A DNA stretch of 64,000 nucleotides, taken from assembly GCA_009758405.1 (NCBI GenBank), contig WSBC01000016.1, positions 124,001 to 188,000 on the forward strand, read 5' to 3'. Under the pieces are notes generated by a model. It saw only the letters and a list, made by a program, of their open reading frames with translations. It was not told the origin of the DNA and did not search any database. Origin of the DNA: Methanobacteriota archaeon (GTDB taxonomy: Archaea; Thermoplasmatota; Thermoplasmata; Thermoplasmatales; ARK-15). The position numbers were made by a program, and so were the translations under genes. Below are positions 8,617 through 17,925 of the stretch, one piece after another. Numbering within the stretch: the first letter of the stretch is position 1; every line of letters starts with the position of its first letter.

Positions 8617-9606
8617 TCACCCCCAGTAATTTCTTTCCCTGACAAGGAGGAATAGGAATACAGGGACACCAATCATTGATGTTACTATGCCAACAGGTAA
8701 TTCCTCTATTATGCTAATGGACCTTGATATTGTATCAGCAATTACCATATAGGATGCACCAATGAAAATTGCAGATGCAATTAGGTGCCTGTTTTTTGGT
8801 CCTATTAATATTCTTACAATATGTGGTATCACAAGACCTACAAAACCTATTATTCCAGAAAATGCAACACTGAGCCCAGTTATTAGGGAGGCTAGAATGA
8901 AGAATATTACCCTTACCTTTTTAACATCAATACCAAGTGAATATGCATGATCCTCCCCCAGCATCATTGGATCTAGATCAAGTGACATTATACCTATTAT
9001 TGCAATTGTAGGAATTGCAACAAAAAACATTATATAAACCTCAGTCCAGGTAGCACCACTAAAACTACCCATAAGCCAGTAAAATACGGTAAGAAGATCC
9101 TTCCCAAGTAGGTATAGTAATAAAGAGACAAATGCACTTAAAAATATTGAGGTACCGATTCCTGCAAGAAGCATATTTTCACTTTTTAAACTACCTGAAA
9201 TGCTTGAAATTAGAAGAACAATCAATGTTGTTAATAGGGCCCCAACAAATGCAAATAATGGTAAGAAAAATATGCTGATATAAAAGAATCCGAAGAACAT
9301 GGATATAGTTGCACCCAATGCAGCACCTGAGGCAGTTCCTGTCACATAAGGATCAGCAAGTGGATTACGGAATAGACCCTGCATCACTGCACCAGAAACA
9401 GTTAATGATGCGCCAACAATTGCGGCAAGCAATATTCTCGGCATCCTGAGCTGCCATATTATTATTGAATAAACATCATTACCTGGATGAAATAGTTTTA
9501 CCATTACACTAATAAGTGGTATTGAAACAGCACCTATTTCTAGAGAAAAGACAATAGAAAAAAAGAATAATACAATTGAAATTATTAATAATAATCCACT
9601 TTTCAT
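8617..9606 (-). CDS. btuC: FecCD/BtuC family ABC transporter permease
   Basis: The 329-residue protein has about ten membrane helices and the family segments QLRMPRILLAAIVGASLTVSGAVMQG and FRNPLADPYVTG near the N-terminus, plus the coupling-helix region around GLVIPHIVRILIGPKNRH. This is the BtuC/FecCD permease family for vitamin B12, haem and ferric siderophores. Its ATG overlaps the stop of the upstream TPR gene (ATGA), and the ATPase gene follows four bases after its stop. Genomic context favours corrinoids as substrate. Confidence 0.92.
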   Translation of the reverse strand: MKSGLLLIISIVLFFFSIVFSLEIGAVSIPLISVMVKLFHPGNDVYSIIIWQLRMPRILLAAIVGASLTVSGAVMQGLFRNPLADPYVTGTASGAALGATISMFFGFFYISIFFLPLFAFVGALLTTLIVLLISSISGSLKSENMLLAGIGTSIFLSAFVSLLLYLLGKDLLTVFYWLMGSFSGATWTEVYIMFFVAIPTIAIIGIMSLDLDPMMLGEDHAYSLGIDVKKVRVIFFILASLITGLSVAFSGIIGFVGLVIPHIVRILIGPKNRHLIASAIFIGASYMVIADTISRSISIIEELPVGIVTSMIGVPVFLFLLVRERNYWG

Positions 9607-10151
9607 TTTTCATTGCACCTTATTTCATTTACCATATTTTCGATGAAAATTTTTAAAACACCATCGGCCTCGTTCATTACGCTTAAAAGCATTTCTCTTC
9701 CCTCACATTCTCTTCTTTTGTATGGCCTAGTATTTTGGATTTTTCTATACAATACTCTTGCCTCTTCGGCTTCTTTAAATTTTTTTAGCTTCGAGGCTGC
9801 AGCTGCCAATGATATCCATCCATATGCATATTCGGGTTCAATCTCAACAAATTTTTTGAAGAGTGAATATGCCATCTCAACCCTACCCAATTTCATAGCG
9901 GCCCATCCGGCCCAGAGTGATGATGATTTATTATCCTCTATTAAATGGTATTTCAGGGCATTTTCATATGCCCTTTTACTGCCTTCAACATTACCCTGTC
10001 TTTCCAGGCAGTTGGCCAGGCCATGCCATAATGATGCCATATCAGGTTTTATTTTCAAAAGTATAATATATATTGCAGATGCCTCCTCATACTTTTTTGC
10101 ACAGATTAAACCCTCTGCGACCTTGTAAAGATCTTCAAAGTTAAGAGGCAT
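9603..10151 (-). CDS. Tetratricopeptide-repeat protein of the uptake operon
   Basis: The 182-residue protein contains about four TPR-like helix pairs with typical spacing of A, G and Y residues (for example SLWHGLANCLERQGNVEGSKRAYENAL and YGWISLAAAASKLKKFKEAEEAR). No signal peptide is seen, so it should be a cytoplasmic scaffold. The ATG at 10151 is preferred to an ATG seven codons earlier because the latter adds only a hydrophobic stub. It begins the minus-strand operon TPR-btuC-btuD, with an ATGA overlap to btuC. A TPR subunit is not a standard part of BtuCD transporters. Confidence 0.75.
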   Translation of the reverse strand: MPLNFEDLYKVAEGLICAKKYEEASAIYIILLKIKPDMASLWHGLANCLERQGNVEGSKRAYENALKYHLIEDNKSSSLWAGWAAMKLGRVEMAYSLFKKFVEIEPEYAYGWISLAAAASKLKKFKEAEEARVLYRKIQNTRPYKRRECEGREMLLSVMNEADGVLKIFIENMVNEIRCNEK

Positions 10152-10212
10152 AAAAAAGATTAAATAATTCAAGTATATTTACCTTTTGTAAAGTAAAGTT
10201 GAGGTGAAAAAA

Positions 10213-11181
10213 ATGAAGAAAACTTTAACAGTATCCATAATAGTTGTGCTTGTTATTGCAAGTTTTGCTGCAGGATACGCACTAAACATATCTATTAACT
10301 CTAAGCCCTCCACCACTTCAGGAATTACTGTTCTGGATGATGATAATAATATTGTTACAGTACCACAGCCTGTAAATAGAATAGTCTCTCTAGCACCCTC
10401 ATGTACAGAGATCGCTTTTGCCTTAGGTCTTGGAAACAAAGTGGTGGGTGATACAATTTACGATGATTTTCCAAATGCAACTAAGAATATAACAAAGGTG
10501 GGAGGACTTACTAACATATCTGTTGAAGATATAGTTGCATTGAAACCAGATCTTGTTCTTGCATATCCACTTAACTATCAGCAAGGTATTCAAAAATTAA
10601 AATCCCTTGGAATTCCAGTTCTTATCCTTGATCCTAAGAACCTGCAGGGTATACTTCACGATCTAATTCTTGTTGGATATGTAACAGGAACATATTCAAA
10701 TGCAACAAAATTATCCAGCATGATAAACTCATGGCTTTTTTCACTTTACAACGTTACATCTACAATTAACAATAAATCAAAGGTTTTCTATCTTGGTTGG
10801 TATCCTGAACTTTGGACTGCGGGAGAGGATACATTCATTAATGAAATGATCGTTCTAGCTGGCGGGATTAACATAGCTTCAGGTGGATATTCATGGTTCA
10901 TAATGAGCAAAGAATATCTTTTAACACAAAACCCTCAATGGATCATAATTTCCCAGTATCAAGAATCACTCATTCCACAGATAGAGAATGATTCATCCCT
11001 TTCTAATATTACTGCAATAAAGGAAAGAAATTTCATAGTTTTGAATGATTACCTTTTGCAGCAGCCTGGACCACAGATATTCATAGGAGTGGAATTACTT
11101 TTTGAGACACTTTATCCAAATCTGAAAAATGAAATTCCTCAACTAACATTGCAGGAAATTTTTCCAGGATATAATTCATGA
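10213..11181 (+). CDS. btuF: Corrinoid/siderophore-binding protein (BtuF-like)
   Basis: This extracytoplasmic substrate-binding protein of 322 residues has an N-terminal membrane segment (about 5-25), a Ser/Thr linker and the class III binding fold. NRIVSLAPSCTEIAFALGLGNKVVG and KPDLVLAYPL are typical of BtuF. ATG 10213 follows GAGGTG at the right spacing; an in-frame GTG within that ribosome-binding site is less likely. It is transcribed divergently from the permease operon across about 60 bases and heads the plus-strand corrinoid operon, overlapping the next gene by an ATGA. This context is the main reason to assign corrinoids. Confidence 0.88.
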   Translation: MKKTLTVSIIVVLVIASFAAGYALNISINSKPSTTSGITVLDDDNNIVTVPQPVNRIVSLAPSCTEIAFALGLGNKVVGDTIYDDFPNATKNITKVGGLTNISVEDIVALKPDLVLAYPLNYQQGIQKLKSLGIPVLILDPKNLQGILHDLILVGYVTGTYSNATKLSSMINSWLFSLYNVTSTINNKSKVFYLGWYPELWTAGEDTFINEMIVLAGGINIASGGYSWFIMSKEYLLTQNPQWIIISQYQESLIPQIENDSSLSNITAIKERNFIVLNDYLLQQPGPQIFIGVELLFETLYPNLKNEIPQLTLQEIFPGYNS

Positions 11182-11876
11182 CCAGAATTTACCACATAAC
11201 AAAATTTTCCGATTCCTCTTCCTATATTTTTTTTTATGGATGTAACTGGAACTGCGATTTTTGCATACTTAAAAAATACAGGTTTGATATTCACTGGTCT
11301 ATAAATCAGAAGAATTTGGAGATAAAATTTTTGGATTTAAATGATGTAATAAATATTCTTTTTAAAAATGATATAAGAGAAGTGTTTTTGGGCGGTGGTG
11401 AACCAACACTTGATAATTCTTTACCCTTCCTGTTGAAGATTTTGAAGGATAAAAAAATAAAAATAAATACCCTTACCAATGGAGAATTATTGACAAAGGA
11501 AATTGTTGATCTTTCTGATAGAATTGCATTCAGCATAAAATCCGTGAATGATGAAATACACAAAAAAATTGTTCATCGATCAAATAAAAAATCGCTTGAA
11601 AATCTGGAAAAACTTTACAATGAAAAATTTACATTTGAAACAGTTTATTTAAAAGAACTTGGTTGTAAAAATGTTTATGAAATTGCACAGTTCCTTGATT
11701 CTATTAAAAATAATCTCAGTCTAAGGGTTGATCCACTGATACCTGTAAACGAAAAATTCCAGAGACCTGATATAAATGATGTTGATAATTGCATAAAATA
11801 CGTATCTAAAAATTCAACGGTTAAGATTTATAGGATAATAGGTTCAGGTAAAAATGCAAAAGTGCTTTATCCATGA
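11178..11876 (+). CDS. Radical SAM protein embedded in the cobalamin operon
   Basis: The 232-residue protein carries a CX3CX2C cluster motif (CNWNCDFC, about 24-31) for the SAM-bound [4Fe-4S] centre and a GGGEPT segment that matches the SAM-binding GGE motif. It resembles the short activase-like branch (pyruvate formate-lyase activase relatives) and has no extra Fe-S domain or B12-binding domain. ATGA overlaps join it to btuF upstream and cbiB downstream, so it is expressed as part of the corrinoid operon. No radical SAM enzyme is part of the known archaeal salvage pathway. Its substrate is unknown; a corrinoid-related reaction is inferred from position only. Confidence 0.85.
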   Translation: MTRIYHITKFSDSSSYIFFYGCNWNCDFCILKKYRFDIHWSINQKNLEIKFLDLNDVINILFKNDIREVFLGGGEPTLDNSLPFLLKILKDKKIKINTLTNGELLTKEIVDLSDRIAFSIKSVNDEIHKKIVHRSNKKSLENLEKLYNEKFTFETVYLKELGCKNVYEIAQFLDSIKNNLSLRVDPLIPVNEKFQRPDINDVDNCIKYVSKNSTVKIYRIIGSGKNAKVLYP

Positions 11877-12769
11877 ATAATGAAATCCTAGTATTGGTAA
11901 TTGCGCTGATAATTGATGCAATTGGCGAATATCCGAACAAAATTCATCCTGTTGTTTGGATAGGAAAAGTAATAGACTTCTTTGATAAAAAAAGGAAAAG
12001 GAGATCTAAATATATTGAATTTTTTGAAGGTGTTTTACTCTTCATTTTTTTATCTATAATATTTCTAGTTCCCATGATTATAATATTAAAAATAATAAGG
12101 AATGAGGTGATTATTTATATTTTATTTCAAGCCTTTTTCTTGAAGGCATCATTTTCAATAGGTTCACTGGTGAGACATGTGAAAAATTGTGAAAAAGAGG
12201 ATATTAATGAATTAAGAATAAATGTCTCCAAGATTGTAAGCAGGGAGGTAAAAAATTTAGATAAAAGTCATCTATATTCTGCAGCTATTGAAAGCGGTGC
12301 TGAAAACATAGTGGATTCAATAGTTTCACCATTATTCTACTTTCTAATTTTTGGTGTACCGGGTGCGTTTTTCTTCAGAATTGTAAATACGCTGGATGCA
12401 ATGATAGGCTATAGGAATGAAAGATATGAATACTTTGGAAAGTTTTCCGCAAGGATGGACGATATATTGAATTTCATCCCTGCAAGATTAACTGGTCTAA
12501 TTTTATCGATCTTCTCACCAAGAAGGGTATTTAAAAATTTGAAAAAATATGCAAAATTAAAAATTAATGGAATGTATACAATAGCATCAATTTCTGCAAT
12601 ATTGGATGTTACATTGGAAAAAATAGGTTACTACAGAATAGAAGGGGGAAGAGATTGTACTTTAAAGGATGTATCTAAAACAATTAAATATATATTATAT
12701 ACAAGCGTTATTTGGCTTGTAATTGTAACGGTGGTGATGGTGGAATATGGTTTACCATGGTGGAGCTAG
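11873..12769 (+). CDS. cbiB: Adenosylcobinamide-phosphate synthase CbiB
   Basis: CbiB is a membrane enzyme that couples adenosylcobyric acid to (R)-1-amino-2-propanol O-phosphate. The 298-residue sequence shows the family start (ALIIDAIGEYPNKIHPVVWIGK), several membrane helices, and the conserved stretches SHLYSAAIESGAENIVDSIVSPLFYF and NTLDAMIGYRNERYEYFGKFSARMDD. The ATG overlaps the upstream radical SAM stop. Its 3' end overlaps cobD by 23 bases. It is also used for salvage of cobyric acid released by CbiZ, encoded nearby. Confidence 0.95.
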   Translation: MNNEILVLVIALIIDAIGEYPNKIHPVVWIGKVIDFFDKKRKRRSKYIEFFEGVLLFIFLSIIFLVPMIIILKIIRNEVIIYILFQAFFLKASFSIGSLVRHVKNCEKEDINELRINVSKIVSREVKNLDKSHLYSAAIESGAENIVDSIVSPLFYFLIFGVPGAFFFRIVNTLDAMIGYRNERYEYFGKFSARMDDILNFIPARLTGLILSIFSPRRVFKNLKKYAKLKINGMYTIASISAILDVTLEKIGYYRIEGGRDCTLKDVSKTIKYILYTSVIWLVIVTVVMVEYGLPWWS

Positions 12770-13715
12770 GGAGAATGAAATAGGTTTAATAGATTTCTCA
12801 TATTCTGTAAATCCCTACAGACCTCCATTTCTAAAAAGACTTTTGAATTCAGATTTAACTGTTTATCCATACTGTGAATCACTTGAGGAAAAGTTAAAAG
12901 AAAGATATAAGATAGATGAGGAGGTGGTAATAGGTGCAGGTATTACTGAACTTCTTTATATGGTTTCATATGCTTTAAAGAAAAAAAGGGCGATGTTTAT
13001 GTTACATACATATGGTGAATATGAGAGAATGGCTGATCTATTTGGAATGAAAAAAAATTTCATAAAGGATATAGATCCCGATTTAACAAGCTTTAAAATA
13101 GAGAATGGTATTGTATTTTTTGCAAATCCCAATAACCCTACTGGGAAATATTATAGGAATATTGAGGAACTTTTTCAGATTGCTGAGAGAAATAATTCAA
13201 TTGTAGTTTTGGACGAGGCATTTATCGACTTTTCTAAATGGAAAACAACCTATTACCCAGACAATGCAATTGTTCTTAGAAGTTTTACTAAATCCTTTGG
13301 ATTACCAGGGATAAGGGCAGGTTATGCTTTTGGAGATAAAAAAATAATAAAAAGAATGAGGGATTTTAGGATGCCTTGGTCCTTAGGTGTGCTTGGGTGT
13401 AAATTCATTGATTTCGCTATTAAAAATGATTATTTCTTAAAAATTTCAATAGAAAAAATTTGGAAAGAAAGAGAAAGAATTGAAAAATTGACCGGTTTAA
13501 AAACACATGCTAACTTTTTCCTTGCAGATGCTGGATTTCCTGGACTTAGGGAGATTCTAAAAAAGAAAGGAATTCTGGTTAGAGATTGTTCATCCTTTAA
13601 ATTACCAAATGCAATACGTTTTTCAATTAAAAAAAGGTATGAGAATGATTTATTGTTAGAGGAATTAAAAAATTTTGATTTGAAGATTTTAGAGGGTTTA
13701 AACTATGAAATATAG
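12747..13715 (+). CDS. cobD: L-threonine-O-3-phosphate decarboxylase CobD-like PLP enzyme
   Basis: This fold-type I PLP enzyme of 322 residues resembles histidinol-phosphate aminotransferase. The start MVYHGGARENEIGLIDFSYSVNP matches the HGG...DFS.N.NP opening typical of CobD, which makes aminopropanol phosphate for CbiB. Other landmarks are NPNNPTGKY, the Asp in VVLDEAFIDFS and the PLP lysine in SFTKSFGLPGIRAGY. Position between cbiB and cobQ supports CobD rather than HisC. It is somewhat short compared with Salmonella CobD. Confidence 0.88.
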   Translation: MVYHGGARENEIGLIDFSYSVNPYRPPFLKRLLNSDLTVYPYCESLEEKLKERYKIDEEVVIGAGITELLYMVSYALKKKRAMFMLHTYGEYERMADLFGMKKNFIKDIDPDLTSFKIENGIVFFANPNNPTGKYYRNIEELFQIAERNNSIVVLDEAFIDFSKWKTTYYPDNAIVLRSFTKSFGLPGIRAGYAFGDKKIIKRMRDFRMPWSLGVLGCKFIDFAIKNDYFLKISIEKIWKERERIEKLTGLKTHANFFLADAGFPGLREILKKKGILVRDCSSFKLPNAIRFSIKKRYENDLLLEELKNFDLKILEGLNYEI

Positions 13716-15138
13716 ACCTATATTTATAATGGGTACATCTTCGGGTGCAGGTAAAACCACTATTGTTACTGCCCTTTGTAGAATTCTAACCAGAAGGGGT
13801 TTGAATGTTTCGCCATTCAAGGCTCAAAATATGTCATTAAATGCAGGCGTTGGGATAGGGGGGGAAATGGCATATGCTCAGGTTTTACAGGCCAAAGCCT
13901 GTGGAAAGGTTCCAGATGTTAGGATGAACCCTGTTTTATTGAAGTCGGAAAAGAACAGAACTCAGGTAATAGTCAATGGAAAATACTATGGTACCTTTGA
14001 TGCGAAGAATTATATGAACTCAGACAAGGATATTTTATTCAAAATAATTTTAAATGATTTTGAGTATTTAAGCAAAAAAAGTGACCTTATCATAATTGAG
14101 GGGGCAGGATCTCCAGCTGAAATAAACATTAAAAATGATATTGCAAATGTAAGACTTGCAAGAGAGATTAGCTCAAAAAATATACTTGTTTCTGATATAG
14201 ATAGGGGAGGGGCATTTGCAAGCATTGTTGGTACTGCAGAACTTATAGACAAAAATTTCTTTTCAGGATATATATTCAATAAATTCAGGGGGGATATTGA
14301 ACTTTTAAATGATGGATTAAAATTTTTAAAGGAAAAATACAATTTAAAACATTACGGCACAGTACCATATTATGAAAACTGTTTACCCCAAGAGGACTCG
14401 CTATGGTCCTGGAATGGGAAGGGTGGTAAAATTAAAATTTCAATAATAAAATTGCCTCACATTGCAAATTCAACAGATTTCCAAATATTTTTCAAAATAA
14501 GGGAGGTTGGTGTCAATTTTGCATCTTATCCGGAGGAATTGGATGGTGCTGATGTAATAATAATCCCTGGAAGTAAATTAACAGCTTATGATCTTATATA
14601 TCTTAAAAGAGAGGGTTTTGAAGAAAAAATAAAGGAATTGTATAAAGATGGTACAAAGATTGTTGGAATATGTGGGGGATACCAAATGCTTGGAAAATAT
14701 ATAATTGACTATTATGAAACAAAAAGGGGGAGGATAGAGGGACTAGGGATCTTAGATTCAAAAACAATTTTTGACAAAAGAAAGATTGTTTCTTTGCTAA
14801 AAGGTAAAATTTTGCATCAAGAATTTTATGGTCAAGGGATCACTGGTTATGAGATACATCTTGGCAGAACCATTTCCAAAAAACCCTTCGCCTTAATATA
14901 TAATGAGAATGGAAGGGATGTGGAGAGGTTTGATGGGAGCTATGAAAAGAATGCATTTGGAACATACTTCCATGATCTTTTTTATAATACTAATTTCCTA
15001 ACAAAATTCCTAAACTCTATAGCAAAAGAAAAGGGTATAGATAAAATCAATTTTTATTACAGCCTTGAAAATGAAATTAATAAGCTGGCAGATTTCTTTG
15101 AAAGGTATTTAGATATTGATTCCATTTTAAATGATTAA
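13705..15138 (+). CDS. cobQ: Cobyric acid synthase CobQ/CbiP
   Basis: CobQ amidates the b, d, e and g side chains of adenosylcobyrinic acid a,c-diamide using glutamine and ATP. The 477 residues comprise an N-terminal dethiobiotin synthetase-like domain with P-loop GTSSGAGKTT (about 10-19) and NPVLLKSE, followed by a class I glutaminase-like domain with the nucleophile in GICGGYQMLG (about C323) and a late histidine in GTYFHDLF. It ends the plus-strand corrinoid operon. Its stop abuts that of convergent cbiZ. No earlier corrin-ring genes are in this window. Confidence 0.95.
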   Translation: MKYRPIFIMGTSSGAGKTTIVTALCRILTRRGLNVSPFKAQNMSLNAGVGIGGEMAYAQVLQAKACGKVPDVRMNPVLLKSEKNRTQVIVNGKYYGTFDAKNYMNSDKDILFKIILNDFEYLSKKSDLIIIEGAGSPAEINIKNDIANVRLAREISSKNILVSDIDRGGAFASIVGTAELIDKNFFSGYIFNKFRGDIELLNDGLKFLKEKYNLKHYGTVPYYENCLPQEDSLWSWNGKGGKIKISIIKLPHIANSTDFQIFFKIREVGVNFASYPEELDGADVIIIPGSKLTAYDLIYLKREGFEEKIKELYKDGTKIVGICGGYQMLGKYIIDYYETKRGRIEGLGILDSKTIFDKRKIVSLLKGKILHQEFYGQGITGYEIHLGRTISKKPFALIYNENGRDVERFDGSYEKNAFGTYFHDLFYNTNFLTKFLNSIAKEKGIDKINFYYSLENEINKLADFFERYLDIDSILND

Positions 15139-15729
15139 TTATTTATTCCATTGTTTTATGGCCATATTCATTAATTTCAAAATTCTTTTAGAAAGCTCCC
15201 TTCCATTTAAAGTGGCAAAACCACAAAACTGTTTTTCCTTTTTTTCATTGAATGAAATCATAAATGAATCTGAGGGAGTCCCAACACCGTTTCCAGTTTC
15301 CATTAATGAATATACCTTTGTAGATATTGCAACATTCAATAAATCCATTGCACAGGCAAAATTTACATTATCCTTTAAAAGTATAACTATGTTTATTGTC
15401 ATTGACTTTTTACAACTTCTAGCCGGTATACAAATATGTCCTAATCCTAAAGTTATTAAGACAAAAAATTTTTTATCATCTATATAAAATAAATTATCTT
15501 TCAAGTTCACTGCAGTCAAAAATCCTACAAAATTTTTTAAATTATTAGATTTTTCAAAGTTACTTGCTATAACGTATGGATTTTTATTAAAATTTTTGCT
15601 CACTCTCAATATAAAAAAACCATTTCTTCTTCCATAGCCACCCCTATAGAATGATGATGATATTGTGATAAAACTTTTATCAAAGGAGCCCACTATAAAA
15701 TCCTCATTTTTTTCCAATAAGACTCCCAT
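15139..15729 (-). CDS. cbiZ: Adenosylcobinamide amidohydrolase CbiZ
   Basis: CbiZ cleaves the aminopropanol arm from adenosylcobinamide to give adenosylcobyric acid, the archaeal route for recycling imported corrinoids. The 196-residue protein shows the family pattern: YRGGYGRRNGFFIL, FLTAVNLKD, the TLGLG segment, then SMTINIVILLKDNVNFACAMDLLNVAISTKVYSLMETGNGVGTPSDSFMI, which holds the conserved TAT/GT.TD-like region. It overlaps the end of cobT by 26 bases on the same strand, forming a cobT-cbiZ operon. Together with CbiB it explains use of external cobinamides delivered by BtuFCD. Confidence 0.9.
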   Translation of the reverse strand: MGVLLEKNEDFIVGSFDKSFITISSSFYRGGYGRRNGFFILRVSKNFNKNPYVIASNFEKSNNLKNFVGFLTAVNLKDNLFYIDDKKFFVLITLGLGHICIPARSCKKSMTINIVILLKDNVNFACAMDLLNVAISTKVYSLMETGNGVGTPSDSFMISFNEKKEKQFCGFATLNGRELSKRILKLMNMAIKQWNK

Positions 15730-16678
15730 AGATCTCCTCTACCTTTTTTACAATCAAATCAGCACCTATTCCTTTACTTTCGGAAATAAATACAGATCCA
15801 CCAGCACCAACTCCCTCCTTAACTACGCCCCTTTCATAATCCCTGAGCCCCTGATATTTAGATCTTGAAAAATTGAGGTTTGCTGCATAAAAGTTAATAC
15901 CTATTTCTTTCGCAGTTTTTTCAAAGGTGGCAGTTTTATCATTCAATACATATTTTGTTGTAAGTATTTTTTCAGGTTTAACCCCAGTTTCTTTGAGAAG
16001 TGCTGCAACCGCAAGCATCTGTGTACCGCCAGCCAGATAAATTTTACCTTTATATCCATGTGAAAAACCCATAATGAATGCCATCATTGGATCACCAAAT
16101 TCTTTTAGAGCTTCATACCAGTCATAAGGTATATTTTTTCCAACTCTTTCTAGGGCCTTTCTCACTATCTCTTTTTTTAACTTAAGTGGATTTTCCTTTG
16201 ATGCTGATGATACATTTGAATCATATCCAAGGGAGGTTAAAACTGCCTGTGCTGTGGTTGTACCTCCTGGAACGCTCTCTCCAATAAAAACCTCACCAAT
16301 CAAATTTGATAATTCCTGACCAAAAATTTCTGATGCTTCAAGTACTTTTTCTAGTGCTGGGAGTGCTGTTTTTTCAGCAATGTTGTTACCTGGTGTCTCA
16401 GTAATGTTTACAAATGGGATTTTCGGTGCTAATAAAGTACCAGATCTTACTACAATCAATGGAAAATTTGATAAAATTTTTGATGCCTTAGTGATTACTC
16501 CAGGTGTAGGATGTCCTTCAGGCGTTACAGGGATTGCATCAATGGATAAAGGACGAGAATAAAATAAAAACTCTGCGTCTGCAACTGGAGTATATTTAAT
16601 TAATTCTGGATTTTCACCTGCCACAGTAATTCCAGGTATCGACGATACAAAGGTATTTGATATTACAAGTATGAACAT
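15704..16678 (-). CDS. cobT: Nicotinate-nucleotide--dimethylbenzimidazole phosphoribosyltransferase-like CobT
   Basis: The 324-residue protein matches the archaeal CobT-like family that activates the lower-ligand base as its riboside phosphate. Recognisable segments are GITVAGENPELIKYTPVADAEFL near the start, TPEGHPTPGVITKAS, the central GESVPGGTTTAQAVL (about 153-167), MAFIMGFSHGYKGKIYLAGGTQMLAV and the C-terminal GVGAGGSVF. It is divergent from cobS across 45 bases, so one control region may serve both. The preferred base cannot be told from sequence. Confidence 0.92.
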   Translation of the reverse strand: MFILVISNTFVSSIPGITVAGENPELIKYTPVADAEFLFYSRPLSIDAIPVTPEGHPTPGVITKASKILSNFPLIVVRSGTLLAPKIPFVNITETPGNNIAEKTALPALEKVLEASEIFGQELSNLIGEVFIGESVPGGTTTAQAVLTSLGYDSNVSSASKENPLKLKKEIVRKALERVGKNIPYDWYEALKEFGDPMMAFIMGFSHGYKGKIYLAGGTQMLAVAALLKETGVKPEKILTTKYVLNDKTATFEKTAKEIGINFYAANLNFSRSKYQGLRDYERGVVKEGVGAGGSVFISESKGIGADLIVKKVEEIYGSLIGKK

Positions 16679-16723
16679 AATTAAAGCAAATTTGAAATAG
16701 ATAAACTGTATTTTAATTTTTTG

Positions 16724-17443
16724 ATGAATACAAGACCAATGCTCTCATTGATTTCATTCTTTACGAAAATTCCAGCACAAGGCTCACTTGAAAAGGCATC
16801 AAGAGAAACATTCCTTTTGCCATTAATTGCTCTTATAATATCAGTACCTGCTGGGTCAATATTCTATATTTTTATTTTTTTACCCTCACTAATAAGGGCC
16901 CTATTTGGAATAATAACCATATATGTAATAAATGGACTCATACATATTGATGGTCTAGCGGATTTTTCCGATGGCCTAATGACAAAGGGATCAACCGAGA
17001 AGAAAATAAAAGCAATGAAGGATGTTAACACAGGTATAGCAGGAACATTTTCTGTAGTCATAATAATATTAATTGAAATATTTTCACTTTACTCCCTTCG
17101 AACTTCTCTTTTCAATATATTTGGGTTTTTCATAATTTCAGAATTATCTGCAAAATTTTCTATAATGGGTGGTTTAATGAATTCACCTAGGGGTGAAGGT
17201 CTTGGATCCCTTTTCCAAAGGAATTTTAAATGGTGGTTTATTCCTCTAGGAATTATTTTGACCTTACCTTTAATTTTTGCATTTCAATTTTACTATTTTA
17301 TTTCTTTCCTTGGTTTTCCTGTTTCTATATTAATTTCATATATATCTAAAAAGAATTTTGGTATGGTAAATGGAGATTGTATAGGTGCTATGAATGAGAT
17401 TGCAAGGTCAATTACAATGGTGGTGTTATGCTTGGTATTGTAA
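16724..17443 (+). CDS. cobS: Adenosylcobinamide-GDP ribazoletransferase (cobalamin-5-phosphate synthase) CobS
   Basis: CobS is the membrane enzyme that joins adenosylcobinamide-GDP and alpha-ribazole(-phosphate) in the last step of nucleotide-loop assembly. The 239 residues contain about six membrane helices, the N-terminal FFTKIPAQGS motif and the conserved metal-binding GLIHIDGLADFSDGLM (about 66-81), where the acidic residues sit. I start at ATG 16724 rather than the adjacent upstream TTG. The last 16 bases overlap cobY. Confidence 0.95.
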   Translation: MNTRPMLSLISFFTKIPAQGSLEKASRETFLLPLIALIISVPAGSIFYIFIFLPSLIRALFGIITIYVINGLIHIDGLADFSDGLMTKGSTEKKIKAMKDVNTGIAGTFSVVIIILIEIFSLYSLRTSLFNIFGFFIISELSAKFSIMGGLMNSPRGEGLGSLFQRNFKWWFIPLGIILTLPLIFAFQFYYFISFLGFPVSILISYISKKNFGMVNGDCIGAMNEIARSITMVVLCLVL

Positions 17444-17925
17444 TGGCAGGTGGAAAAAGCACAAGGATGGGAACTGAAAAACAGATGATTATGTTTAAGG
17501 GAAAAAGGTTGTTAGACATAGCCTGTGATGCAGTCAAAGGAGCAGGTTTAATTTGTCTAGTAGCAATTTCAAAAAATGCACCATTAACAATGAAGTATGC
17601 TTTGTCAAAATTTAACTGTATAATCACTCCAGGAATAGATTATTCCTATGATATATCATACATATTAAATATTCTTGATTCTCCAATACTAACAGTTCCA
17701 TCCGATCTTCCATTCCTAGAGGAGAATCACATAATAAAAATGTTAAAAAATTTTACTGGAAAAAGTATGGCCGGTGTGGTCCTCAATGAAAATAATATAG
17801 TTTATACAGGGATAAATATAGTTTCAAACACAACCTTTGATATACTCTATTTTTTCGATGACCTAAAAATCTCTGTAAATCTAAATAGTAATAAGGATTT
17901 AATTAAATTAAAAAATTTCATTTAA
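17428..17925 (+). CDS. cobY: GTP:adenosylcobinamide-phosphate guanylyltransferase CobY
   Basis: CobY is the archaeal, non-orthologous replacement of bacterial CobU; it transfers GMP to adenosylcobinamide phosphate. The 165-residue nucleotidyltransferase begins with the GTP-binding signature GIVMAGGKSTRMGTEKQM and has TVPSDLPFLEE at the metal-binding position. It overlaps cobS, the enzyme that uses its product, by 16 bases. Its 3' end overlaps the convergent ogg gene by 8 bases. Confidence 0.93.
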   Translation: MLGIVMAGGKSTRMGTEKQMIMFKGKRLLDIACDAVKGAGLICLVAISKNAPLTMKYALSKFNCIITPGIDYSYDISYILNILDSPILTVPSDLPFLEENHIIKMLKNFTGKSMAGVVLNENNIVYTGINIVSNTTFDILYFFDDLKISVNLNSNKDLIKLKNFI

